From the NCBI GenBank assembly GCA_947453715.1, contig CANGHX010000005.1, positions 1 to 38,718 on the forward strand: DNA of 38,718 nucleotides. Reading direction: 5' to 3'. Below are positions 8,299 through 15,839 of this stretch, in pieces (position 1 is the first letter of the stretch; every line of letters starts with the position of its first letter). Below the pieces are notes generated by a model. That model was not told where the DNA came from and searched no databases. It worked only from the letters and a program-made list of their open reading frames with translations. A program made the position numbers and the translations under genes. This stretch comes from Flavobacteriales bacterium. Lineage in GTDB: Bacteria > Bacteroidota > Bacteroidia > Flavobacteriales_D > Crocinitomicaceae.

Positions 8299-9342
8299 TT
8301 AATTCGTGTTTATTTTCAAAATAGTTGAATATTCAGTACTTTGATCAATAATATCAAGAGAGAAATTGTTTTTATAAACTAATTCTAATCTTTTACGAAC
8401 ATTTTGATTTCCAATTCCTCCAACTTCATTTTTTTGATTGATTTCACGTTTAGAGTTTTTAATTTCAAATAAGATAGAATCATGATTAATAGTTAAATAG
8501 ATATTGATATAATATTCATTGTCCACTTTTCTTGCATGTTTAAATGAATTTTCAATGAATGTTCCTAAAATCAAAGGTTCGATATGTATTGAATTTGATG
8601 AACTATTTTCAATAATTTCAAATGTTAAGCATAAGTCTTGTTTTCTGATTTTTTCAAGATTAATGTAATCATGAATATATTCAATTTCCTTTTTTAAGCT
8701 TACTTTTTCATTGGAACAATCATATAATTGATACTTGAGCATGTTAGATAAGCGGAGAATACTATTTTCAGTTTCTTCATGTTTAATTTGATGCATAATC
8801 ATTATGTTATTCAATGAATTAAATAAAAAATGAGGGTTAATTTGATTTTTTAGAAATTGTAATTCTGTTTGAAACTTTTCAATTAATATTTCTTTAAGTC
8901 GTTCTTTGTTTTTATACCATAATTTAAACAATTTTAATCCTACTGCAGAACCTAGAATAATGCAGTTTTGCACTATAAACATTATAAAATATTTCCAAAA
9001 TCCTTCAGTTTGAAAGTAATCATAATCTTTTTGAAAAATATACCATGTATAAATTGTATAGATGGTTTCTTGTATAAAACAAATTATAAAAAAGATACCA
9101 TATTTATTTTTCAGAAAGTATTTAGGTAAAATAAATTTGATATTTATTGCCGTTAAAAGTATATGAAATGCTATGCAAGAAAATAATTTGACAACGTAAT
9201 AATCTTCTTTGTAATACCCATTCATGAAGGTATTGACGATTTCAGTGAAGTAAATTATGCACCAAAAAACTATGTGTCGTACTAGGGATAGTTTTTTATC
9301 AAAAAAAAATCTATAATTTAAGGTTTCGCGTTTACTACTCAT
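8299..9342 (-). CDS. LytS-type membrane sensor histidine kinase
   Basis: 347 residues. Four membrane segments (about 22-40, 52-70, 82-102, 116-136) leave only short extracellular loops. A cytoplasmic His_kinase domain (PF06580) follows, with phosphoacceptor H171 in QINPHFLFNSLNNI. The HATPase domain has its N box at N265 (LILGTFIENSFKHA) and a glycine-rich lid, GGIGNQN, at 308-314. All key residues are present. There is no dedicated sensor domain, so the signal is probably perceived in the membrane. It pairs with the LytTR regulator downstream. Upstream lie a 30-bp hairpin (9392-9421) and operator site C, which suggests autoregulation. Confidence 0.93.
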   Translation of the reverse strand: MSSKRETLNYRFFFDKKLSLVRHIVFWCIIYFTEIVNTFMNGYYKEDYYVVKLFSCIAFHILLTAINIKFILPKYFLKNKYGIFFIICFIQETIYTIYTWYIFQKDYDYFQTEGFWKYFIMFIVQNCIILGSAVGLKLFKLWYKNKERLKEILIEKFQTELQFLKNQINPHFLFNSLNNIMIMHQIKHEETENSILRLSNMLKYQLYDCSNEKVSLKKEIEYIHDYINLEKIRKQDLCLTFEIIENSSSNSIHIEPLILGTFIENSFKHARKVDNEYYINIYLTINHDSILFEIKNSKREINQKNEVGGIGNQNVRKRLELVYKNNFSLDIIDQSTEYSTILKINTN

Positions 9343-9391
9343 GCTTCATAATTTATTTCATCAATATAAAAAAAATACCTTCAATTAAAAC

Positions 9392-9421
9392 AAAAGAGAG
9401 AAACATTAATTTCTCTCTTTT
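9392..9421 (-). terminator. Perfect 12-bp terminator-like hairpin upstream of the kinase gene
   Basis: AAAAGAGAGAAA (9392-9403) and TTTCTCTCTTTT (9410-9421) pair perfectly around a 6-nt loop. On the minus strand the hairpin is followed by TTTTGTTTTAATT. It lies between operator site C and the kinase ATG at 9342. It could end the transcript of the gene at 9572-10138, end a short RNA started at site C, or act as an attenuator of the kinase-regulator operon. Confidence 0.65.
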
Positions 9422-9496
9422 CTTACCTAAACTACTACTACTAATACTACAATTTATTTATGATTATATTATCATATAACATAAACTATAAACTAC
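9392..9496 (-). ncRNA. Candidate ~100-nt small RNA or attenuated leader from site C
   Basis: Site C has a 7-of-8 -7 element (TAATTTTA, 9508 to 9501 on the minus strand) at the spacing seen at site D, predicting a start near 9496. The strong hairpin at 9392-9421 would end a transcript of about 100 nt. It contains a small TATGAT/ATCATA stem-loop, a run of TAG repeats, and one 11-codon frame (MLYDNIIINKL) that may not be meaningful. No sequence family is recognised; this is inferred from layout only. Confidence 0.25.
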
Positions 9497-9532
9497 AGAA
9501 TAAAATTAGGTTTAAGACATTGTTCCAAAAAT

Positions 9533-9568
9533 GAAAATATACCAAATGGACTATTAAGTATACAACAA
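9533..9568 (-). promoter_or_regulatory. Predicted LytTR-type operator, site C
   Basis: Minus-strand half-sites CTTGTTGTATACTT and ATTTGGTATATTTT have TATA cores at 9559-9562 and 9538-9541, 21 bp apart. The second half-site shares 14 contiguous bases with site A. It begins 4 bp after the stop codon of the gene at 9572-10138 and is 195 bp upstream of the kinase ATG, so it probably drives autoregulation of the sensor operon and/or a short RNA. Confidence 0.55.
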
Positions 9569-9571
9569 GTG

Positions 9572-10138
9572 TTAATTTAATCTTTTTTCAACCAAACCAT
9601 TAACTTTTTTATAGAATTGAAAAGGTGAATAAGTTCTCCATTCAATTTCTTCTAATTCTCCACCGCAAATAAAATAATTATCAATGTTTATTGTTTGAAA
9701 TTCTCTTAAAACATGCTCGTGGAAATTAATCAATGCAATCCAACCATCTTCAACTTCATCAAACCATTCTTCATAATAGCAGTCGTCTGAATAATGAAAG
9801 TTTAATACGTTTTCACCAATTATGATAAATTTATTTATTCCTGATTCAATCATCGGTTCAATGATGTTTCTTTTTAACGTCATCACATCATTTTCAATGG
9901 CATCATTCCATTCGCCTATAAACTCTAATATAGCATATCCTTCATCATAATCGACATATAATGCTTTCATAAATAAAGTTGGAGAACCTATTGAATCCCA
10001 TTGCGGATGTATGTAAAAGTTGTAAACGGTGTTTTCAAAATTGAATTCACTGTATTGATTCTCAAAGAATGGAGAATTTGAATCTTCTGATGCAATGTAA
10101 TAATTGCGCCAATCATAAAATGGTTCCACATGATGCAT
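9572..10138 (-). CDS. Conserved protein of unknown function
   Basis: 188 residues with no signal peptide or membrane segment, so probably cytoplasmic. It is very acidic and aromatic-rich (EPFYDWRNYYIASEDS, SDDCYYEEWFDEVEDGW, FICGGELEEIEWRTYSP). Similar proteins opening with EPFY.WR.YYIASED occur as uncharacterised conserved genes in many Bacteroidota, as I recall them; I know of no assigned function. The pattern IEPMIESGINKFIIIGENVLNF suggests an alpha/beta core. The ATG at 10138 sits 4 nt downstream of a promoter -7 box, so the mRNA may be leaderless. It stands alone, diverging from the DUF4836 gene. Confidence 0.8.
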   Translation of the reverse strand: MHHVEPFYDWRNYYIASEDSNSPFFENQYSEFNFENTVYNFYIHPQWDSIGSPTLFMKALYVDYDEGYAILEFIGEWNDAIENDVMTLKRNIIEPMIESGINKFIIIGENVLNFHYSDDCYYEEWFDEVEDGWIALINFHEHVLREFQTINIDNYFICGGELEEIEWRTYSPFQFYKKVNGLVEKRLN

Positions 10139-10142
10139 AGGA

Positions 10143-10172
10143 TAAATATAAAGTTTATTCTAAAAAGCACAA
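10143..10172 (-). promoter_or_regulatory. Promoter, TTG-N19-TATATTTA, abutting the start codon
   Basis: On the minus strand TTG (10172-10170), a 19-bp spacer and TATATTTA (10150-10143; 7 of 8 to TAnnTTTG) match the Bacteroidota -33/-7 consensus. The box ends 4 nt before the ATG at 10138, so transcription should start at or within the start codon. Confidence 0.55.
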
Positions 10173-10269
10173 TAGTTTATATAAATTTCAATTAAATTCA
10201 GTATGCTTTGCTTTGTTAAACATTGAAATTTAGCATAATAAAAAAATGAATTTTAATACAATATTTCAT

Positions 10270-10277
10270 TATTTTTG
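10270..10277 (+). promoter_or_regulatory. Promoter -7 box TATTTTTG
   Basis: Exact match to TAnnTTTG, 47 nt before the ATG at 10325. No clear -33 TTG at the expected distance. Confidence 0.45.
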
Positions 10278-10324
10278 TGGTTCTAAATAACGATGAATAT
10301 TATTTAGTTCTAACTTAAGTTGAG

Positions 10325-11764
10325 ATGAAAAAAATTATTGTATTTACAGCTCTTGTAGCATTTTTATTTTCTTGTGGATCTTCGGGTGATCGACAAACTT
10401 CAGAATATGTTTCTGCATTTTTAAATGGAAATAACAAAGTTTTGCTTTTTGGGAAGGCAGATGTCAAAACTGTTTTAGATAAAGCTGATTATAAAAATGT
10501 TCCAAAATTTGGTGCATTAATTGAAGATCAAATCAAAACAATTGAAAAAGGATTAGATATTAAAACGCCAATTTATTTTGCAATCGAAATAAGTTCATAT
10601 ACTGGAGAAGAAAAGCCAAATATTTATGCGTTTATTGATGTGAATAATCAAGATTCTACGCTTGCTGAGTTGACTAAAATGGGTCAAGATATTCAAAAAA
10701 CGGGTGATTTAAGTTATTTTCAAGATGGAGACGTGACGGTTGGTATTGAAGAAAATTTAGCAATATTATTAGTTCAGCCAGATTTAAAAGATCCTAAAAA
10801 AGCAATTGAGGAAGCATTCGAAAAAGCAAATGGTGATATTTCTGATGGTAAAGTAAATGACATCTTAAATAAAGAAGGCGATATCGTTTTTGGTTTTAAG
10901 ATTGAATCGGCAATGAATGCTGAAAATCCTGCAATTGCTGGTTTAGCAAAAGAAAAGCAAGAAAAACTTCAGGCATTGGTAAAGGATTGTTATTCTGAAT
11001 CTGTATTTAAATTTGAAGAAGGTGCAGTTGTAATTGAATCTAAAAATTATATGTCAGATGAATTGAAAAATAAAATGTTCTTTAAATCTGATGCGAGTGG
11101 ATCTATCCTTAAGAAATTAGGTCACGGAACTCCAAAAATGGGATTTGCGATCAATATTGACATGGTGAAATTACAAGCCTTAATGGAAGAGTTTTCGCCA
11201 GGAATAATTAAGTCTTTAGGAGAATCATTAGGTGGTCCAGCTCAAATGGCTTTGATGATGGGAGGAGATAATGCATTATCGTCATTGTTAAGTGGAGAAC
11301 TTGGTTTTGTATTAATTGGAGAACCGAAAAGAGATTTATCTATGGTTCCTGATTTTAATTATTACGTAGGTTTTGGATCAAAAGGTAAATCATTAGCTGA
11401 TTTGGCTTCTGCCTTCTTAGCAAAAGGAACAATGAAAGTAGATATTTCAAACAAAGGAATCATGGGAGCTACGAACCCTGAATTTGCTGGAGTTGGTGTG
11501 TTATCTGTTCCTCAAGGGTGTGAATCTTTTGGTAAAAAAGGTGTGACTGGTTTTATTAATTTAGAAGGAATGGATGTAAATTCATTTGAGCTTGAAGGGG
11601 CTGCTAAAATAATTAACATCGTTAAATACATTTCATTCGAAAGTGATAATGAAACGGGAAGAATTGTTATCAAAGCAAAAGATGGAAAAGGAAATATTTT
11701 AAAGCAATCGGTTCAGTTTTTATTGAAAGAATTAGAATCTTCAATAGCTGGATTGAATATGTAA
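10325..11764 (+). CDS. DUF4836-family lipoprotein
   Basis: 479 residues. The N-terminus is a lipoprotein signal peptide with lipobox LFSC, lipidated at C17, followed by GSSGD. The body matches the DUF4836 pattern (PF16120): an opening about a stress or state value (AFLNGNNKVLLFGKADVKTVLDK), then long alternating beta/helix segments with IYFAIEI, DGDVTVGIEENLAILL and GHGTPKMGFAINIDMVKL. The family is widespread and uncharacterised in Bacteroidota. The protein is probably anchored to the inner or outer membrane facing the periplasm; no surface-export motif is evident after the cysteine. A strong hairpin follows the stop. Family assignment is from memory of its sequence style and is likely but not certain. 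Confidence 0.8.
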   Translation: MKKIIVFTALVAFLFSCGSSGDRQTSEYVSAFLNGNNKVLLFGKADVKTVLDKADYKNVPKFGALIEDQIKTIEKGLDIKTPIYFAIEISSYTGEEKPNIYAFIDVNNQDSTLAELTKMGQDIQKTGDLSYFQDGDVTVGIEENLAILLVQPDLKDPKKAIEEAFEKANGDISDGKVNDILNKEGDIVFGFKIESAMNAENPAIAGLAKEKQEKLQALVKDCYSESVFKFEEGAVVIESKNYMSDELKNKMFFKSDASGSILKKLGHGTPKMGFAINIDMVKLQALMEEFSPGIIKSLGESLGGPAQMALMMGGDNALSSLLSGELGFVLIGEPKRDLSMVPDFNYYVGFGSKGKSLADLASAFLAKGTMKVDISNKGIMGATNPEFAGVGVLSVPQGCESFGKKGVTGFINLEGMDVNSFELEGAAKIINIVKYISFESDNETGRIVIKAKDGKGNILKQSVQFLLKELESSIAGLNM

Positions 11765-11783
11765 TTTAAATCAATTAATTCTT

Positions 11784-11811
11784 AAAAGGTATTGAATTTT
11801 CAATACCTTTT
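11784..11811 (+). terminator. Rho-independent terminator
   Basis: AAAAGGTATTGAA (11784-11796) pairs with TTCAATACCTTTT (11799-11811), followed by more T residues to 11816. It terminates the DUF4836 gene. Its 3' arm contains TACCTTTT (7 of 8 to the -7 box), 16 nt before the msrB ATG, so terminator and msrB promoter may overlap. Confidence 0.8.
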
Positions 11812-11827
11812 TTTTATCTGAATTTAT

Positions 11828-12202
11828 ATGTTAGAAAAGGAAAACTGGAATAAATTAACTGAAGAAGAACAAAGAGTAATTTTAAGAAAAGGAACAGAGA
11901 TGCCTTTTACTGGAGAATATAATTCTGTTAAAGAATCAGGAATATTCGTTTGTCGTCAATGTGAAAGTCCATTATATTCAACATCTGATAAGTTTGATTC
12001 GGGTTGTGGATGGCCTTCATTTGATGATGAAATTAAAGGTTCTGTGAGAAGGGTTTTAGATGCTGATGGAAGAAGGGTTGAGATTGTTTGTGCGAACTGT
12101 AATGGTCATTTAGGTCATGTTTTTGAAGGTGAACAATTCACTTCAAAAAACACACGACACTGTGTGAATTCAATTTCACTAAAATTCAAAAAGGGAAATT
12201 AA
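11828..12202 (+). CDS. msrB: Peptide methionine (R)-S-oxide reductase MsrB
   Basis: 124 residues, the normal length for a single-domain MsrB. It reduces the R epimer of methionine sulfoxide in proteins, using thioredoxin. Two CXXC pairs bind zinc (C42/C45 in FVCRQC, C88/C91 in CANC). The catalytic cysteine is C112 in RHCVNS, and C60 in SGCGWPSF is the expected resolving cysteine. There is no signal peptide, so it acts in the cytoplasm. The start codon lies only 16 nt after the upstream terminator stem. The stop overlaps the convergent transglycosylase gene by 4 bp in a shared TTAA. Confidence 0.97.
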   Translation: MLEKENWNKLTEEEQRVILRKGTEMPFTGEYNSVKESGIFVCRQCESPLYSTSDKFDSGCGWPSFDDEIKGSVRRVLDADGRRVEIVCANCNGHLGHVFEGEQFTSKNTRHCVNSISLKFKKGN

Positions 12203-13176
12203 TTTTCTAGAAGTGCTTTTATTATTGATGAATTACTAGATAGACAATCAAAAATAGAAGCTCCACTTTGGTAAACCAATTCATTTAATATTATTTGAGA
12301 TGCTAAAGCTAGTTGTGTGTAATTCTGTGAGTTATTCCCGAAACTAGCAGCTGATGTTTGCCACATAGCTTTGATTAAATCTTGGCTTCCAGTCGTAGGA
12401 TTTATCTTGTTTACGACGGCTCTTACGTTGATTGCTCCGGCATGATAGACATGAAGTACAAATAACCTAAACCATAAATCATTTTCATTAAATTGAATAT
12501 TATGACTCACAAGTATTTTTTTTGCTTCAGGAATGCAAACTCTCTTTATTAATCTGGCAGAGCCCATAGCGGATTTTTCAAAATCTTTTCGTTCGTCTAT
12601 TGTATTGTTAACTATTAATCCCATCGCTCTGGCAACTCCAGGCATTAATTGAAACGCTCCATAAGCTCCAACACTTGATTTTTTTAACTGACCTGGACTC
12701 TCAATTAATAAAATTGCTTGTGCATACCAAGGATCAACGCCTTGCTGCTCGAATACTTCAACTCCTTTTGATATTGTTGGGTAAACATCATTAAAACGAT
12801 AAAAATCATTTTTACCAGTTGTAACAAAAATACGTTCTGTAGAATCTAAATTAAAAGTTGCTCTTAAACTGTCTCGAACAATTTCTTTTCGAATTTCTGT
12901 TTGAGAATTCCAGTCTTTGTTTGACATTTTTGCTAAAACAATTCTAGTAGAAGCAACGTTGACAAGACAAGAATCAGGAGCTAATTTCATGATTTGTCTC
13001 CAAAATTGAGGTTGAGGTAATTCAGCCCATTTATCGGCATAAATTCTTTCGGCATCCATGATGACATGACTTCCATTAATGTGAATTACTTCAATTTTTT
13101 CATGATCCCAATTATTTTCATTTTGAGAAAAAAGAATACAAGGCATCAAAAATGATAGCAAAAACAATTTGTACAT
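12199..13176 (-). CDS. Secreted lytic transglycosylase-like protein (SLT fold)
   Basis: 325 residues from the ATG at 13176, which gives a signal peptide (MYKLFLLSFLMPCILFSQ). The in-frame TTG further upstream lies inside a -7 promoter box. Residues about 140-260 carry the SLT lysozyme-like signature: catalytic E159 in LLIESPG, then SVGAYGAFQLMPGVA (168-182) and the later VYHAGAINVRAVV. It should cleave peptidoglycan glycan strands in the periplasm with formation of 1,6-anhydro-muramic ends. No LysM domain is present, unlike MltD. The N-terminal ~130 residues match nothing I recognise. The ESPG in place of the usual ESG/ESN motif is a small divergence. Confidence 0.85.
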   Translation of the reverse strand: MYKLFLLSFLMPCILFSQNENNWDHEKIEVIHINGSHVIMDAERIYADKWAELPQPQFWRQIMKLAPDSCLVNVASTRIVLAKMSNKDWNSQTEIRKEIVRDSLRATFNLDSTERIFVTTGKNDFYRFNDVYPTISKGVEVFEQQGVDPWYAQAILLIESPGQLKKSSVGAYGAFQLMPGVARAMGLIVNNTIDERKDFEKSAMGSARLIKRVCIPEAKKILVSHNIQFNENDLWFRLFVLHVYHAGAINVRAVVNKINPTTGSQDLIKAMWQTSAASFGNNSQNYTQLALASQIILNELVYQSGASIFDCLSSNSSIIKALLEN

Positions 13177-13200
13177 AATGGATTTATTTTGTCGTTTAAC

Positions 13201-13208
13201 CAAATATA
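13201..13208 (-). promoter_or_regulatory. Promoter -7 box TATATTTG
   Basis: Exact TAnnTTTG match on the minus strand, 24 nt before the ATG at 13176. It overlaps an in-frame TTG, which argues that the TTG is not the start codon. Confidence 0.6.
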
Positions 13209-13290
13209 GCGAAAATAAAGGTTAAATCCTATATTTTACAAGGATTTATACACGTTGAAATGTTGATTTAAATAAAATCACTTTTTTCGT

Positions 13291-13318
13291 TTGTGAAGTT
13301 CTAAAAATCGTAAATTTG
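13291..13318 (+). promoter_or_regulatory. Promoter, TTG-N17-TAAATTTG, abutting yidD
   Basis: TTG at 13291-13293, a 17-bp spacer and an exact -7 box TAAATTTG at 13311-13318. The yidD ATG at 13322 begins 3 nt after the box, so the yidD mRNA is predicted to be leaderless or nearly so. Confidence 0.65.
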
Positions 13319-13321
13319 AAT

Positions 13322-13564
13322 ATGAAGGTCTTTAAGCGAATAATTTCTTTTCCAATATTCATAATTGTAAAAATCTATCAATGGATTATTAGTCCGATAT
13401 TTCCAGCAAATTGTCGTTATAATCCGACTTGCTCAAATTATATGATAGAAGCTTTAGATGAATGGGGGCCAATAAAGGGAACATATTTAGGTTTAAAAAG
13501 AATAGGAAGTTGTCATCCTTGGGGGAAATTTGGAGATGATCCTGTACCGAAAAGAAAAAAATAA
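13322..13564 (+). CDS. yidD: Membrane protein insertion efficiency factor YidD
   Basis: 80 residues from the ATG at 13322. An in-frame TTG two codons upstream is part of the -7 box. The YidD signature is complete: an amphipathic N-terminal helix (FKRIISFPIFIIVKIYQWII), SPIFPANCRYNPTCSNYMIEAL with conserved cysteines, GLKRI, CHPWGKFGDDPVP and a basic tail. YidD assists YidC-dependent insertion of inner-membrane proteins. It is usually found beside rnpA/yidC. Here it heads an operon: the next gene starts 4 bp after its stop and encodes a secreted glycoside hydrolase. Confidence 0.96.
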   Translation: MKVFKRIISFPIFIIVKIYQWIISPIFPANCRYNPTCSNYMIEALDEWGPIKGTYLGLKRIGSCHPWGKFGDDPVPKRKK

Positions 13565-13568
13565 TTAT

Positions 13569-15839
13569 ATGAAAATTGTTCTATCATTTACTTTATTCTT
13601 TCTGTCGTATATCACAATAGCTCAATATGTTGTGCCGATTCCGAAGTTAATTCAACTTGATAATTTAACAAAAGCAAATGGAGGATTGAAAACTGCTTGG
13701 TTTTTTCCTCAGAACGAAATGCAAGTTGTTGGTCAATTTCAAAAAGCAGAAGTTGGTTTTTCTTTACCATTAAATTATTATCGAAAAATAATTAATTTTT
13801 TTCAAGGTATAGGCGCTAATTCGGATCGAATCAATCCCTATAATCGACACGATATAGATATTACAGTCGAAATATTTAAAGATTCTATTTTGAAAAAATC
13901 AGTAGATGCTTTTTATTTTGAAGAATTTCAGGTTGATTCAGTTTATAACATTTGGCAAAAAGATACAACCTCCTATAATTTCAGAGCCCGATTTTCATTA
14001 GCTGAAATAGGTGAATATTCGGCTGTTGTTAAAATATCTTCCAAGTTTATGGATACGCTATTTTCTTCATTCAGTTTTAAAGTGCTTTCCTCAAATTCAC
14101 AAGGTTATCTTGAAAAAGCTAGTGATAATAAACATTTTAGGCTGTCTGCTACAAAGGAAAGTTTTATGGGGGTGGGGCAAGTGATTCCTTGGGCTGAAGC
14201 ATATCAAGGCCAGCTTGATCAAGTGACACGGCCAAGTGAATATAAATCATTTTATAAGGCTTTAAATTCGATGTATTTTGCAGGAGGTAATTTCACTCGT
14301 TTTGTTGCAAGTCCTTGGTTTATGGAGCTAGAGTGGGAGGCTTTGGGGAATTATTCATCTAAATTAGGTCAAGCATGGGAATTTGATCGAATAGACGAAC
14401 TTTGTGTGGATTTAGATTTATATTATATTTTTTGTTTACGATTACATACGCAATTAGAAAATCATAAAGATCGAAACGGAGGTTTAAGATGGGAAGATAA
14501 TTGTTATAATGATAATGATGAAAGTCCTTCGAATATTGCGCATGAACCAGCAATTGGTATTAAGAAAGTGATTGATTTTTACTCGAATGAAACGGCAAAA
14601 GATCACAACAAAAATTATTTTCGATACATGATCTCAAGATGGGGGTATTCATCTTCTTTAGCTGCTTGGCAAGTGATGAGCGAAATTGATAATACTGCCG
14701 ATTACAGAGATGAAAAAAAGGGGGATTCAATAATTTCTCGTATCCAAAATCGAGTAGCTGCTAGAGAATGGACACATGAAATGATTAAATACATTGATGG
14801 AGATTTAAAAGATGCTCATCTGTTAAGCGTTGCTGTAGCTACTGGTAAAGATTATTCTTCAACTTTAAATGATCCAGAACTATTAAATATTCCAGAAATT
14901 GATTTTATTGGTTTACATGATTATATTTATGAAGTTCAACCACCAACAGGTAAAGTTAGAAATAGAAATTTATCCATCAGATATAAATCAGTAAACGATT
15001 TAAGTATTGGATTTCAAAATGGTTCCATTTCATATCCCGATTTTCAAAAGAAATTATTTATTTACGATGAATTTGGTCAAATGAATGCTGTTCCGAAGGA
15101 TTGGCCATTAAAAGATTTAACTGATCCAACAGTTGATTATAATAATTGTCTGGGTTTTATGGTGAAACAGGATTTATGGTTTACAGCTGTTGCAGGTTGT
15201 GGAGTGGCCGGTTTAGATTGGTGGAATTATTCTCAAGAAAAACGAGTCGAAGATTGGAGATTGTATTATCCAGGAATTAAATTATTTTTTGAAGGGATTG
15301 ATTTTGAAAATGTAAACTATTCAAAAGTTCGAGAATTTACAAGTGATTATATTATTGCTCAGCGATGGCCTTATTTAGAAAAAGAAATTAATGCTTCTAG
15401 TAAAAGAAGGTATACTAAAAGTGATTTAATTGAAGCTTACACTCAAGTTGACGAAAAAGGAGAGCAGGCATTTGGATGGTTGAGTAACCGATCTTTTCAT
15501 TGGTCTAATTTGATCAAGGATTTACCATGTGTAGAAAACATGTATAAAGGAATTTCTCCTTATGCTAAAAAATATTTATTTCTTCCTTCTGATGATGATA
15601 AAGTTGATTTTGTTCAAGATGTTGAGGAGGAATCTTATTTTTTTAAAGTGAATTTTTTGAAAAAGAAAACGGTTTATGTCATTGAATATTTTAATACATT
15701 AACAAATGAACGTTATGCTATTCAAGAAGTGAAAACGTCAAATAAAGGTGTGTTGAAAATCTATGTTCCAAAAATGGATTATTCAATTACAACTGATTTA
15801 GCTTATAAAATTGTAATTAAAGGAAATAGTTTTAAATGA
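13569..15839 (+). CDS. Secreted clan GH-A-type glycoside hydrolase
   Basis: 756 residues from the ATG at 13569, which gives a signal peptide (ends ITIAQ). A TTG/ATG start inside yidD would hide it. Residues about 40-175 form an N-terminal Ig-like domain like DUF5060 of GH-A enzymes. A TIM-barrel domain (about 185-600) includes GGNFTRFVASPWF, AAWQVMSEIDN with E372 as likely acid/base, GLHDYIYEVQ, and LFIYDEFGQ with E501 as likely nucleophile, as expected on strands 4 and 7 of clan GH-A. A C-terminal beta domain follows (600-756). No T9SS sorting domain is seen. The substrate is unknown. The start lies 4 bp after yidD, and the stop overlaps the next start (ATGA). Confidence 0.8.
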   Translation: MKIVLSFTLFFLSYITIAQYVVPIPKLIQLDNLTKANGGLKTAWFFPQNEMQVVGQFQKAEVGFSLPLNYYRKIINFFQGIGANSDRINPYNRHDIDITVEIFKDSILKKSVDAFYFEEFQVDSVYNIWQKDTTSYNFRARFSLAEIGEYSAVVKISSKFMDTLFSSFSFKVLSSNSQGYLEKASDNKHFRLSATKESFMGVGQVIPWAEAYQGQLDQVTRPSEYKSFYKALNSMYFAGGNFTRFVASPWFMELEWEALGNYSSKLGQAWEFDRIDELCVDLDLYYIFCLRLHTQLENHKDRNGGLRWEDNCYNDNDESPSNIAHEPAIGIKKVIDFYSNETAKDHNKNYFRYMISRWGYSSSLAAWQVMSEIDNTADYRDEKKGDSIISRIQNRVAAREWTHEMIKYIDGDLKDAHLLSVAVATGKDYSSTLNDPELLNIPEIDFIGLHDYIYEVQPPTGKVRNRNLSIRYKSVNDLSIGFQNGSISYPDFQKKLFIYDEFGQMNAVPKDWPLKDLTDPTVDYNNCLGFMVKQDLWFTAVAGCGVAGLDWWNYSQEKRVEDWRLYYPGIKLFFEGIDFENVNYSKVREFTSDYIIAQRWPYLEKEINASSKRRYTKSDLIEAYTQVDEKGEQAFGWLSNRSFHWSNLIKDLPCVENMYKGISPYAKKYLFLPSDDDKVDFVQDVEEESYFFKVNFLKKKTVYVIEYFNTLTNERYAIQEVKTSNKGVLKIYVPKMDYSITTDLAYKIVIKGNSFK

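Noticed and set aside
9030-9065. Sequence resembling the operator repeat (AAAATATACC ... TTGTATAG).
   Set aside because: It lies inside the kinase coding region and the TATA cores are 18 bp apart, not 21.
9424-9455. Short TAG/TAC triplet repeats resembling a microsatellite.
   Set aside because: Only a few copies and imperfect; no evidence of function beyond low-complexity AT-rich spacer.
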